64,000 nt of DNA from Kiloniella spongiae (GTDB lineage Bacteria; Pseudomonadota; Alphaproteobacteria; Kiloniellales; Kiloniellaceae). The notes below the pieces were generated by a model, which saw only the letters and a list, made by a program, of their open reading frames with translations, had not been told where the DNA came from and searched no databases. Position numbers and translations under genes: made by a program. The stretch covers positions 124,001-188,000 of the forward strand of contig NZ_LAQL01000006.1 of NCBI RefSeq assembly GCF_001026905.1. Direction: 5' to 3'. Position 1 is the first letter of the stretch; the number at the start of each line of letters is the position of its first letter. This document shows positions 46,182-54,014 of the stretch, one piece after another.

Positions 46182-47090
46182 TCAAGCTGGTTCTTTCCAT
46201 TGCTGCTTCAAGAAATCAAGTAACACACGTAGTTTCAAAGGCACAAAATCAAGCTTTTGATAGTAGAACCACATTTCAAAGGTTTTGCTTTTTAAATGCG
46301 GCAGCACCGGAACCAGATCACCTCTTTCAATCTCGTCTTGAATAATCAACTCCGGGACATAAGCAATACCCTGCCCCTGACAAGCCGCCGCAATCAAAGC
46401 TTCTGTATTGTTACTGGAAAGCCGCCCAGAAACATCAACACTAGCCTCACTGGTGACATCTGTATTATCCCCACAATAAAAATGCCAAGTGGTCGCCTTT
46501 GTGTTTTCACCATATAACAAACATGCGTTTGATCTCAGGTCATCGCTATCAGACAAGGGTTTGCGCTGAGCCAGATAATTCGGGCTGGCAAAAAGTTGAT
46601 TATAATAGCGACAAAGCCGTTGCCCCACATAGGCCATGGAATCAAAATCATCAATCTGCCGCGCCAGTGAGAGATCAACGCCGGCTAAAGGCAAGGTCTC
46701 GTAGGCGGCAGATTTAAACTCAATATCTATATCAGGGTTTTCACTTAAAAAAGGCCCCAGCCTGGGCAACAAAACCCTATTTAATAAAGGGGACGGTGCT
46801 GCAAGGGTGAGACGCCCACGCGGATTTTTCCCTAAATCCTGCGTTTCATCCAACAGGGTCTGCCACTGACCATGCAAAGAAACCATACGATGATAAAAAT
46901 TACTTCCGGCCTCGGTTAAGGTAATACGTCGGGTAGTTCGTCTTAATAACTGTACCCCCATCGCAGCTTCCAGTTCGGTGATCCGCTTGCTGATAACAGA
47001 TGGGCTAACGCTCATAATACGTGCCGCCGCTGCCATCGTCTGATTTTCCACAACCGTTTTAAAAATCAAAGCGCGCTGAAATGAATCCAT
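46182..47090 (-). CDS. LysR family transcriptional regulator
   Basis: 302 residues from the ATG at 47090 (MDSFQRALIF), which has GGA 8 nt upstream; the frame extends to 47123. The N-terminal HTH (MAAAARIMSVSPSVISKRITELEAAMG) and the tail of the first domain (QLLRRTTRRITLTEAG) place it in the DmlR/AaeR-like branch. It is divergent from the ABM-like gene at 47196 and probably controls it through the palindrome in between. Confidence 0.88.
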   Translation of the reverse strand: MDSFQRALIFKTVVENQTMAAAARIMSVSPSVISKRITELEAAMGVQLLRRTTRRITLTEAGSNFYHRMVSLHGQWQTLLDETQDLGKNPRGRLTLAAPSPLLNRVLLPRLGPFLSENPDIDIEFKSAAYETLPLAGVDLSLARQIDDFDSMAYVGQRLCRYYNQLFASPNYLAQRKPLSDSDDLRSNACLLYGENTKATTWHFYCGDNTDVTSEASVDVSGRLSSNNTEALIAAACQGQGIAYVPELIIQDEIERGDLVPVLPHLKSKTFEMWFYYQKLDFVPLKLRVLLDFLKQQWKEPA

Positions 47091-47103
47091 ATTCGTTCCA
47101 AAA

Positions 47104-47141
47104 TGAGAATAAACAGTTATCAATTATGCTAATTGTTCTCA
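47104..47141. promoter_or_regulatory. Nested palindrome between LysR and ABM-like genes
   Basis: TGAGAA (47104-47109) and TTCTCA (47136-47141) bracket the perfect palindrome CAATTA-TGC-TAATTG (47121-47135). The T-N11-A-like symmetry and the position between the two divergent genes suit a LysR operator. Confidence 0.5.
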
Positions 47142-47195
47142 CTTATTTAAGCAATATGATGCCTCGTCATTTATATGAACCAAAAGGACAAGACG

Positions 47196-47510
47196 ATGTA
47201 TGTTGTTGAGATTGTGAGCTGGAAAGCGGCACCAAATGTAACCGATCAACAGATGATTGATGCCGTTCAGGCAATGGTTCCCGACCTCGAAAAATTACCC
47301 GGATTTAGGTATCAGTCCCTCTCAAAAGATGATGACGGTCTATGGATGGATATTTACTATTGGGACACCAAAGAAGATGCCCATAAATCAAACGATTTGA
47401 TGGCAAACAAACAGTCTTTGCAAGACCTCATCCCCCTTATTGATATGAGCAGTCTGAAGATAGATGTTTTGACACCTCATCAAGAGTCAGGCTTAGTAAA
47501 TTTTTCCTGA
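47196..47510 (+). CDS. ABM/dimeric alpha-beta barrel protein
   Basis: 104 residues from the ATG at 47196 (MYVVEIVSWK), which has AAGGA 8 nt upstream; the frame begins at 47175. The pattern (VVEIVSWKAAP, LPGFRYQSLSKDDDGLWMDIYYWDTKEDA) matches small ferredoxin-like antibiotic-biosynthesis-monooxygenase-type proteins. Substrate unknown. Likely controlled by the divergent LysR protein. Confidence 0.7.
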   Translation: MYVVEIVSWKAAPNVTDQQMIDAVQAMVPDLEKLPGFRYQSLSKDDDGLWMDIYYWDTKEDAHKSNDLMANKQSLQDLIPLIDMSSLKIDVLTPHQESGLVNFS

Positions 47511-47533
47511 CAAATACTATGCCACCCCGATAA

Positions 47534-48100
47534 ATGCCCCAAATGCTGATTGAAAAACCCTTCTATTTTCTAAGACACGGTCTAACGGACTGGAACAAAG
47601 AAAAACGTTATCAGGGACAACGTGACATCCCACTTAACGACGAAGGCATTCAACAGGCATATCAGGCACAGGCCCTTCTAAAGAACGAAGATATTACAGC
47701 GATCTATACCAGCACGTTAAGCAGAGCAAAAAAGACCGCTGAAATCATCAATGAAATCCGCAACGTGCCTTTGGTTGAATCATTGGCCCTACAGGAATGC
47801 CATTATGGTTCTTTAGAAGGCCAACTGAAAACAGATCCAGAAGTCGACGCCAATTGGCGTAAGGGAATAACACCCCAAGGTGCTGAAGATTATCTTAGTT
47901 TCTCAGCGCGGGTACTCGAAGCCATAAATACAGCTCTAAACAACGACGGTGTACCTCTGATCGTGGCGCACCGTGCTGTTTTTTGGCCCATCGCAGAGGC
48001 AATAAATATCCCTTATAATATCGACTTGGGAAATGCCTGCCCGGTTCTCATGCATCCTCCAAGATCAGGTAACGACATTTGGAATGCCGAGTTCATATAA
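47534..48100 (+). CDS. Histidine phosphatase family protein
   Basis: 188 residues. The catalytic RHG motif is in YFLRHGLTDWNKEKRYQG, followed by IYTSTLSRAKKTAEI, a catalytic glutamate in LQECHYGSLEG and the second histidine in IVAHRAVFWP. Members dephosphorylate sugars, cobalamin precursors or proteins. It follows the ABM-like gene by 23 nt, probably in one transcript. Confidence 0.88.
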   Translation: MPQMLIEKPFYFLRHGLTDWNKEKRYQGQRDIPLNDEGIQQAYQAQALLKNEDITAIYTSTLSRAKKTAEIINEIRNVPLVESLALQECHYGSLEGQLKTDPEVDANWRKGITPQGAEDYLSFSARVLEAINTALNNDGVPLIVAHRAVFWPIAEAINIPYNIDLGNACPVLMHPPRSGNDIWNAEFI

Positions 48101-48135
48101 ATAGAATCTCTCAGTCTGGTTTGTTTACTCTGTCT

Positions 48136-49080
48136 CTAGACCAGGCCTTCATATATCTTCTTATCCGGGTCGATTGCCGCGCGTTCTTTTTGACGCATGA
48201 TTTTCCAAACCTGAAATAGAGCATCTGATAGCTTGCTTTCCCCGGCAATTGGAGTTGCCTTTGGATCGCTTGTGATATTTCCCAGATTCATCTGCTTATA
48301 ATAATCACGCCACAACACAGCAGCACTTTCGTCCAATCCCTGATCAATCATGATCTGGAGCCAGTCATCTTCGGGCAGCGATAGAGATGCAATATGCTTA
48401 TTGAGAACGTTCCGTCCGGCCTCAACAATTTCATCCAGATTGTAGGCTTCCGGCCCATGAAGCTCTAGCAGGCTATAGCCGTCAAGCGGATCAAGGGCGG
48501 CTGAAACCAGAACAGAGACAAGATCATTTCGTGCCACCATTGCATAGCTCTGCTTTTCAATGAAAAAACTGGGGAGTACCGAATGGTGTTTGGCCATCGC
48601 CATACCGGACGCCAGATTCTCCATGATAAAGGCAGTCCGGATGATCGTCAGGTTTTCACAAATGCCTTTGAGATCGCTTTCCAACTGCCCAAGCGTATCC
48701 GCCCAACCAAGTTTTTTTTCTGCCCCCATAGCTGATAACAGCACAATTTTTATCTCTCGCGCATGATCCGTCGGAAAATCAGAAACACTTGAAGAAAGCG
48801 CATCCATCAAAGCAGATCGATAGTCATCCACAGCGCCCAACAAACCTTCTTCACTTAAAAAGGGTGGCAAGATAACAATGAGTGTCTGCACACCGGAAAG
48901 TGCCTTTGTCCAACTGGCTGCATGCTTGGGGTCACCTTCATTTACCTCAACCCCACGACCACGCCATAAATCGCGACAAGCTGCATCCGCAGTTAAAACC
49001 CGAGCCAATTGCCCTTGTCCAACCAACTGCTCTGTTACCGCGCGTCCAATGGGGCCACCTGCATCTGCCACAAGGTACAT
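48136..49080 (-). CDS. NmrA-like NAD(P)-binding protein
   Basis: 314 residues with an N-terminal Rossmann motif (VADAGGPIGRAVTEQL), a VEVNEGDPKH segment where atypical short-chain dehydrogenases bind the adenosine, and LSAMGAEKK. This resembles NmrA/YtfG-type quinone reductases or redox sensors. It is divergent from an HxlR regulator, the usual arrangement for such proteins. Confidence 0.78.
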   Translation of the reverse strand: MYLVADAGGPIGRAVTEQLVGQGQLARVLTADAACRDLWRGRGVEVNEGDPKHAASWTKALSGVQTLIVILPPFLSEEGLLGAVDDYRSALMDALSSSVSDFPTDHAREIKIVLLSAMGAEKKLGWADTLGQLESDLKGICENLTIIRTAFIMENLASGMAMAKHHSVLPSFFIEKQSYAMVARNDLVSVLVSAALDPLDGYSLLELHGPEAYNLDEIVEAGRNVLNKHIASLSLPEDDWLQIMIDQGLDESAAVLWRDYYKQMNLGNITSDPKATPIAGESKLSDALFQVWKIMRQKERAAIDPDKKIYEGLV

Positions 49081-49213
49081 CTTAAACTCCCTTTAGATTA
49101 GGCTTTCCTTATCTCTCTCCTGATCCGGGCAATCAAGAAACAAAAAGACGCACGGAAGTTTTCTTGTAGAACTGTCAGCAAGGATATTGTTTTTATTTTG
49201 AACCCAATAAAAT

Positions 49214-49224
49214 GATAGACTATC
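49214..49224. promoter_or_regulatory. Palindrome GATAG-A-CTATC, possible HxlR operator
   Basis: A perfect 5-bp-arm palindrome in the 211-nt gap between the divergent NmrA-like and HxlR genes. Short, so only suggestive. Confidence 0.35.
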
Positions 49225-49291
49225 TATGAGATGATTTTTCTCTCTTAACAGCGATTAAAATTTCCATCTTACTCTAGTCAGAAAGCGACCG

Positions 49292-49657
49292 ATGCGATCA
49301 ACTTGTCCTATTTCCCAAACACTGGAAATTCTGGGTGATCGCTGGACCCTTCTCATCATTCGTGATCTGATGTTTTTTGGTAAAAGCCAGTACAAAGAGC
49401 TTTTGAGTTCTCCAGAAAAGATATCGACAAATATTCTTGCAGATCGTCTCAAACGCCTTGAGCAATCAGGCATTATTGAAAAAACATCCTATCAGGATAA
49501 TCCACCACGTTATGAATATCACCTCACTCAAAAGGGACAGGGTCTCCGCCCGCTCATGCGCGAAGTGACAACCTGGGGGATGGAGCATATTGAGAATACC
49601 GAGATACCATTGGATGCACTGAACAAAGAGACTTCCAAGAACGAACCTCCCGCTTGA
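49292..49657 (+). CDS. HxlR family transcriptional regulator
   Basis: 121 residues. The conserved cysteine and helix (MRSTCPISQTLEILGDRWTLLIIRDLM) are followed by the winged helix (ISTNILADRLKRLEQSGII, RYEYHLTQKG). HxlR regulators often use the N-terminal Cys (here Cys5) to sense electrophiles or quinones, which fits the divergent NmrA-like reductase. It is the last core-type gene before the accessory island. Confidence 0.92.
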   Translation: MRSTCPISQTLEILGDRWTLLIIRDLMFFGKSQYKELLSSPEKISTNILADRLKRLEQSGIIEKTSYQDNPPRYEYHLTQKGQGLRPLMREVTTWGMEHIENTEIPLDALNKETSKNEPPA

Positions 49658-49823
49658 TCAACCTGGCTTTAACGAACTGCAATCATCAGAGCTTCAAACT
49701 GCACTTATCGGGCTTTTGAAACTACTACAGCGTCAAGAAAACATCCGATTAATTTACAACCACAATAACACCAAAGGTTGTGCATCAATTAATTTTATAT
49801 AATGTTTGAATTGTTACCGTACT

Positions 49824-49845
49824 TCCGCTTTCGACCCAAAGCGGA
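49824..49845. repeat. Short hairpin at the left edge of the island
   Basis: TCCGCTTT (49824-49831) pairs with AAAGCGGA (49838-49845) across CGACCC. Related, degenerate forms of the same motif occur at 54773-54795 and 57701-57724, next to the two DUF2461 copies. Confidence 0.45.
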
Positions 49846-49917
49846 CATTGTAAGAATTTTAAATTCATGACTGTCTGGGCAATTAGCTCGTTAACTAAAA
49901 CATTTAGGCGTTTGAAG

Positions 49918-50724
49918 ATGATTGAAGTGCAAAAAGGAGTGGCTGAAGCTGAAAATACCTTAGAAGAGTTAGGAATTGACCAATTACCAATAGTTCCTTC
50001 AGAAGTCGTCGATATTATTAGCTCCAATGATTTCAGAGTAGTTATGGAAGTGCATGATTTTTCTTCTAAGAAAATACTTGGCAAGGCTCAAGGCAATAAG
50101 AACGCTGCACTAATTTATATAAACAAAAATATTCCTGACATAGGACGTTTTAATTTTACGGCAGCGCATGAAGTTGGTCATGTTTGCATGCACATAATGC
50201 CACAAAAAAAAATGTTCTTTGAATGCGGTAACAAAGAATTGTCTAACGCATTTAATGATCCAATTGAGCGACAGGCAAATGGCTTTGCATCTGGTCTTCT
50301 TATGCCTAAGCAACTAATTAAGAAGCTTACAGATGGAGAGATTAATTGGGAAAATATATCTAGAATATCGTCTGTTTGCGCCAGTTCATTGGAGGCGACG
50401 TTAAGGCGTATGTTGCTTCTAAGTAAAGACCCGACTGCCCTTGTGATCCATCAAAATGGAGAATTCAAACGATTTGTTGTGTCAGACAATTTTGAATTTT
50501 ATGTCGAAAATTATCCATTATCATCCAATCAAAGAGAGTTATTAGTTGATGTAAAAGAGCAATCATACCCTTCCTGTTTTGATGAAGTTGATGCTTCAGA
50601 TTGGGTTAACCCTCAGTATAGAGGCGATAAATTAGAACGTTTGTACGTAAGTTCAATTTTATTGAACGATGGGTTTTCATACTCCTTAATTACTTATGAT
50701 GACGACTGCTTTTCTGATCAATGA
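49918..50724 (+). CDS. ImmA/IrrE family metallopeptidase (CapP-like)
   Basis: 268 residues from the ATG at 49918. The zinc site is HEVGH at 84-88 with the third ligand probably Glu117 (DPIERQAN), in the ImmA/IrrE pattern. The C-terminal ~130 residues have no family I recognise and may sense the trigger. Such peptidases cleave a partner XRE repressor, and one is encoded convergently 16 nt downstream. The pair sits in front of a CBASS operon, as CapP and CapH do in other species. AT-rich codon use differs from the core genes. Confidence 0.82.
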   Translation: MIEVQKGVAEAENTLEELGIDQLPIVPSEVVDIISSNDFRVVMEVHDFSSKKILGKAQGNKNAALIYINKNIPDIGRFNFTAAHEVGHVCMHIMPQKKMFFECGNKELSNAFNDPIERQANGFASGLLMPKQLIKKLTDGEINWENISRISSVCASSLEATLRRMLLLSKDPTALVIHQNGEFKRFVVSDNFEFYVENYPLSSNQRELLVDVKEQSYPSCFDEVDASDWVNPQYRGDKLERLYVSSILLNDGFSYSLITYDDDCFSDQ

Positions 50725-50740
50725 ATCTCAATACCATCTA

Positions 50741-51103
50741 TCATTCCTTTGGGGTTATTTCCTTTAGACGTACAGCCATATCTCTTAACCTATCCTGATC
50801 TTCTACAGAAAGATCATCAAGTACGTCCCACTTGCGATAAAACTCCCTACTGCGTACATCGGTCTCAGAAGTTTCCGCAAAATCTTCTCCAGTTATTTCA
50901 TGTAGTGGTACTTTTAGTGCTGCTGATAGCTTACGTAATACTACTATTGTTGGAATTCTTTCCCCGCCTTTTTCTATCTTACTTAGAGCTGCACCACTAA
51001 TACCCGCCTCTTGAGCTAACCGGGCTTGATTCCAATCGACTTCACTCCTTAGTTTTTTAATAGCGTTACTAATTTTTTGAGCTTGTTCTGTTTTACTGAT
51101 CAT
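50741..51103 (-). CDS. XRE/Cro-type repressor (CapH-like)
   Basis: 120 residues. The HTH spans about 24-60 (NQARLAQEAGISGAALSKIEKG), followed by a short helical C-terminal region (REFYRKWDVLDDLSVEDQDRL) that may dimerise or be the cleavage site. AGGAG lies 9 nt before the ATG, inside operator 1. The gene is divergent from the small-ORF/CBASS transcript and convergent with the metallopeptidase. Four TTAAC-N4-GTTAA sites in its upstream gap suggest it represses both directions. Confidence 0.85.
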   Translation of the reverse strand: MISKTEQAQKISNAIKKLRSEVDWNQARLAQEAGISGAALSKIEKGGERIPTIVVLRKLSAALKVPLHEITGEDFAETSETDVRSREFYRKWDVLDDLSVEDQDRLRDMAVRLKEITPKE

Positions 51104-51106
51104 AAA

Positions 51107-51142
51107 TTAACTCCTGTTAAAAAAAATATTAACACCTGTTGA
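51107..51142. promoter_or_regulatory. Operators O1 and O2 (XRE repressor sites)
   Basis: O1 is TTAAC-TCCT-GTTAA (51107-51120). O2 is TTAAC-ACCT-GTTGA (51129-51142, one mismatch). Their starts are 22 bp apart, two helical turns. O1 covers the ribosome site of the XRE gene; O2 overlaps the -35 box of the rightward promoter. Confidence 0.75.
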
Positions 51143-51169
51143 CATCCTTGAAAAGAGTCCCAATATTAT
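51139..51169 (+). promoter_or_regulatory. Candidate CBASS-operon promoter
   Basis: TTGACA (51139-51144) is followed after 19 nt by TATTAT (51164-51169), or after 17 nt by AATATT. The -35 lies in O2 and the -10 touches O3, so a bound repressor would block polymerase. The first downstream ORF starts at 51227. Confidence 0.6.
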
Positions 51170-51204
51170 TAACTAGAGTTAATATTGATATTAACCAAAG
51201 TTAA
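51169..51204. promoter_or_regulatory. Operators O3 and O4 (XRE repressor sites)
   Basis: O3 is TTAAC-TAGA-GTTAA (51169-51182) and O4 is TTAAC-CAAA-GTTAA (51191-51204), both perfect and again 22 bp apart. The O1/O2 and O3/O4 pairs bracket the promoter core, which would allow cooperative binding or looping. Confidence 0.75.
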
Positions 51205-51226
51205 TGACAAAAGATGAGGTTTAGTA

Positions 51227-51400
51227 ATGGCTACAAATCCACCAAAAGGTGATGGTCATCGTAACGGGGCCGTTCGAGGAAGATCACAAACAAAGACCCC
51301 GTCGGGACACTACGTTAAGCGTGATTCTGATACGGGACGCTTCATGGATGTTAAAACATCAGATAAAAAACCATTTAAAGGCGTTAGGAAGGAGAAATAA
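51227..51400 (+). CDS. Small basic conserved-type protein (57 aa)
   Basis: Starts with ATG eight bases after GAGG. The protein is glycine- and lysine-rich (PPKGDGHRNGAVRGRSQ; RDSDTGRFMDVK; KPFKGVRKEK). I remember very similar ~55-residue proteins from many proteobacterial islands, annotated hypothetical; that is recollection, not a search. It is the first cistron behind the repressor-controlled promoter and ends 2 nt before the next small ORF. Role unknown. Confidence 0.72.
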   Translation: MATNPPKGDGHRNGAVRGRSQTKTPSGHYVKRDSDTGRFMDVKTSDKKPFKGVRKEK

Positions 51401-51402
51401 TA

Positions 51403-51510
51403 ATGATGAAAGGAGCGACATACCTAGTTGTAGGTGAACTGCCTATTCTGGGTGTGCGCTGCGATCAAAAAAGATACGAAGAACTTACAGATAAAATTTT
51501 TTGGTCATAA
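51403..51510 (+). CDS. Tiny ORF (35 aa) in the CBASS leader
   Basis: ATG at 51403 (a second ATG follows at once), preceded by AAGGAG at a good distance inside the previous gene. It encodes a 35-residue peptide (GATYLVVGELPILGVRCDQK core). Its stop overlaps the next start (TAATG). No family recognised. It could be a real micro-protein or a leader that couples translation. Confidence 0.45.
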   Translation: MMKGATYLVVGELPILGVRCDQKRYEELTDKIFWS

Positions 51511-51671
51511 TGTTAGTCTACGGTATGAAGAAAACCTATGGGCCGAAGCTGAACGGTAGCAATGACGAGGTTTGGAGAGCCGCGGCACTGTATACTAGAG
51601 TCGATAACTTCCTTCACTTACTGCTTGATGATTTTTTTTCATGCTCGCCTCCTTTAATCGGAAGGCTATAG
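51510..51671 (+). CDS. Tiny ORF (53 aa) ahead of cap5
   Basis: Begins in the TAATG overlap with the 35-residue ORF and ends six bases before the preferred cap5 start. The sequence has coding character (KTYGPKLNGSNDEVWRAAALY; a helix RVDNFLHLLLDDFF). An internal ATG at 51525 is an alternative start. No known domain. It could be an immunity-linked micro-protein or the translational leader of cap5. Confidence 0.45.
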   Translation: MLVYGMKKTYGPKLNGSNDEVWRAAALYTRVDNFLHLLLDDFFSCSPPLIGRL

Positions 51672-51676
51672 AAAAC

Positions 51677-52843
51677 ATGGTTGTGGAAGTTACTAGGCAC
51701 ATTAAAATCACAGTGGAACGAGAACTATGGGCTCGTTCAGCGGGTCGATGCCAGTTTAATGGCTGCAATAAATTTCTCTATAAATCATCAGTCACACAAG
51801 AACCAGTAAATATTTCTCAAAAAGCCCATATCTATTCGTTTTCAAAAATAGGACCTCGTGGCTGGGGCATGCTCAGCCAAAAACAAAATAAGCTTAATGA
51901 TATTAGTAACTTGATGTTAATTTGCCATAGTTGTCATCAGAAAATTGATCAGGATAAAGACGGTATTCGATATACCGCAGCATTATTGATCAATTGGAAG
52001 GCACAACATGAGCAGCGAGTAGAGATTGTTACAGGCATTGCACCGGATAAGAAATCTCACGTTGTACTTTACGGAGCGAATATCGGCTCTGAAAAAACGT
52101 CGATTGAATATTATGCTTGTGTCCAGGCTATGTTTCCCCATTGGTATCCTTCCGATGAACGACCAATACAGATTTCTACCAAATCAGAGTTAGAAGACAG
52201 TTCACCGGAGTATTGGCAGGCTGAAAAGTTGCATCTTTTAAAAGCCTTCAAAAGAAAAATTTTACCGGTCATCGAAGATGATCCCTGTAAACACCTCTCC
52301 CTTTTTACGCTTGCACCTCAACCACTCCTAATAGAACTTGGAGCTTTACTGACCGATAAAATATCGGTGGAAAGCTATCAGCTTCATAGAGAACCCAAAA
52401 GTTGGCAGTGGCAAGACTGCCAAGATGATTTTGATTACATCGTCCGTAAACCTGAATGCACAAAAGGGGCAGTTGCACTGGTTGTATCCCTAAGTGATAA
52501 CGTATCGAAAAACCGTATCACGAGAGTGCTTGGTGATGATGCGGCTATCTGGGAAATTACTATCGAAAATCCACACAACGATTTTATGCAGTCAAGGCAG
52601 CAACTTTCTCTGTTTCGACAGCGCTTGAGAGGTTTGATCGTGGACATTAAACAACAGCACGGCGAAGTAACTCCTTTGCATATATTTCCCGTGATGCCTG
52701 TTTCCTGTGCAATTGAATTCGGGCGGGCGAGAACGCCCAAGGCCGATATGCCATGGTTCGTGTATGACCACGATCTAAAAACTCAGGAATTTATTAATGC
52801 TATTGAACTGAAAGGTGATTTACATGCTCGGCAATCGAAGTAA
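51677..52843 (+). CDS. cap5: CBASS effector Cap5: HNH nuclease fused to SAVED sensor
   Basis: 388 residues from the ATG at 51677 (GGAAGG upstream); another ATG at 51641 overlaps the previous ORF. The N-terminal HNH domain has zinc cysteines C25/C30 and C83/C86, the catalytic histidine in QKAHIYS (His51), Asn78 and His87. Residues ~115-388 resemble a SAVED domain, which binds the cyclic nucleotide. Known Cap5 proteins oligomerise on ligand binding and degrade double-stranded DNA, killing the infected cell. The cognate CD-NTase is the next gene. Confidence 0.88.
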   Translation: MVVEVTRHIKITVERELWARSAGRCQFNGCNKFLYKSSVTQEPVNISQKAHIYSFSKIGPRGWGMLSQKQNKLNDISNLMLICHSCHQKIDQDKDGIRYTAALLINWKAQHEQRVEIVTGIAPDKKSHVVLYGANIGSEKTSIEYYACVQAMFPHWYPSDERPIQISTKSELEDSSPEYWQAEKLHLLKAFKRKILPVIEDDPCKHLSLFTLAPQPLLIELGALLTDKISVESYQLHREPKSWQWQDCQDDFDYIVRKPECTKGAVALVVSLSDNVSKNRITRVLGDDAAIWEITIENPHNDFMQSRQQLSLFRQRLRGLIVDIKQQHGEVTPLHIFPVMPVSCAIEFGRARTPKADMPWFVYDHDLKTQEFINAIELKGDLHARQSK

Positions 52844-54014
52844 TGAAGTGCTGAAGAGCATTTTGGGAAAAATTGAACTGCAGGACGAGGCTTATGAGAA
52901 GGCGGAAAAGCGGTATAAAGATATTGGTGAATGGTTGCATCGGCCTAGTTCAAGCTGCGTCGAATACGACCCGCACGTATTCTCGCAAGGGTCTTTCAGA
53001 TTGGGCACGGCGATCAAACCGGATTCTGATGAAGAATATGATCTTGATATGGGGTGTAACCTGCGCCAAGGCCTGAGTAAGAACCAGATCACACAGGAAC
53101 AGCTCAAAAATAATGTTGGTGATGAGTTGGAACTATATCGCAAGGCGCGCGGTATCAAAGAAGATCTTGCAGAGAAAAAACGTTGCTGGCGGCTTGAATA
53201 TGCTGATGGGTTGAGCTTTCACATGGATATCGTACCGTGTATCCCTGAGAGTGAAACCGACAGGGGCATTTTGAAGAAGCGCATGATCGAAAATTCACGC
53301 TTCGATGATGCGCTTGCTCAAAATGTATCCGAGCATGCGGTATCTATCACGGACAACACCGATCATAGATATAAGGTTACGACTAACAACTGGCGCATTA
53401 GTAACCCTGAAGGCTATGCACGCTGGTTTGAAACGCGTATGAAAACTGCGAAATCGATCATCAACGAGCGTGAAATAAGCTTTAAGGCCAGCATTGACAG
53501 CTTGCCATACTACCAATGGAAAACGCCTTTGCAGCAAGCCATTCAGCTATTGAAACGTCACCGCGATACCATGTTCAAGGACAACGAAGACTGCAAGCCT
53601 ATTTCAGTAATTATCACCACTTTGGCCGCAAAAGCCTATAATGGTGAAGCTGATCTTGCATCGGCCTTAACCAAGATCCTGTCCCGTATGGGGGAATATA
53701 TTAATGCTGCCGTGCCAGTAGTACCCAACCCTGTAAACCCTGCCGAGGATTTTGCAGATAAGTGGTATGACGAAAGCTCAGCTGAGTACAAATTGGAACA
53801 GAATTTTTACAAATGGCTCTATCAGGCTAGAGTCGATTTTAAGACATTATGCGCCAAGGATAACAGCCAGCATGTGGTTGAGGCGGCTGATCGTGGCCTG
53901 AATGTTCATCTGGATGCCACTTCGGTTGCACTGGCTTTAGGGCTATCTGCGACTGTGATCACACCAACTAAAGAGATTCATGCCTCTGATCCGAAGCCAT
54001 GGTTTGCTCAATAA
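52824..54014 (+). CDS. CBASS CD-NTase (cGAS/DncV-like cyclic-nucleotide synthase)
   Basis: 396 residues from the ATG at 52824, inside the cap5 end and preceded by AGGTGA. The nucleotidyltransferase core has G56-S57 (SQGSFRLGT), the metal ligands D73 and D75 (EYDLDMG) and the third aspartate D135 (HMDIVP). It should make a cyclic di- or trinucleotide on phage infection. Published Cap5 effectors respond to 3',2'-cGAMP from clade-G enzymes, so that clade is my guess. The C-terminus ends ...PKPWFAQ, without the terminal Gly used in Cap2 conjugation of other CD-NTases. Confidence 0.9.
   Translation: MLGNRSNEVLKSILGKIELQDEAYEKAEKRYKDIGEWLHRPSSSCVEYDPHVFSQGSFRLGTAIKPDSDEEYDLDMGCNLRQGLSKNQITQEQLKNNVGDELELYRKARGIKEDLAEKKRCWRLEYADGLSFHMDIVPCIPESETDRGILKKRMIENSRFDDALAQNVSEHAVSITDNTDHRYKVTTNNWRISNPEGYARWFETRMKTAKSIINEREISFKASIDSLPYYQWKTPLQQAIQLLKRHRDTMFKDNEDCKPISVIITTLAAKAYNGEADLASALTKILSRMGEYINAAVPVVPNPVNPAEDFADKWYDESSAEYKLEQNFYKWLYQARVDFKTLCAKDNSQHVVEAADRGLNVHLDATSVALALGLSATVITPTKEIHASDPKPWFAQ

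Noticed and set aside
49785..50084. 99-codon minus-strand ORF across the start of the ImmA/IrrE gene
   Set aside because: Ser/Thr/Ile-rich shadow of the peptidase gene with no recognised motif.
49918..51103. Interpretation of the XRE/ImmA pair as a toxin-antitoxin module
   Set aside because: The XRE protein has no toxin partner beside it, the peptidase has HEVGH of the repressor-cleaving type, and operators point to control of the CBASS transcript.
51249..51437. 62-codon ORF overlapping the 57-residue small protein
   Set aside because: Frame-shifted shadow; the ATG at 51227 has a proper GAGG site and gives a protein of recognisable composition.
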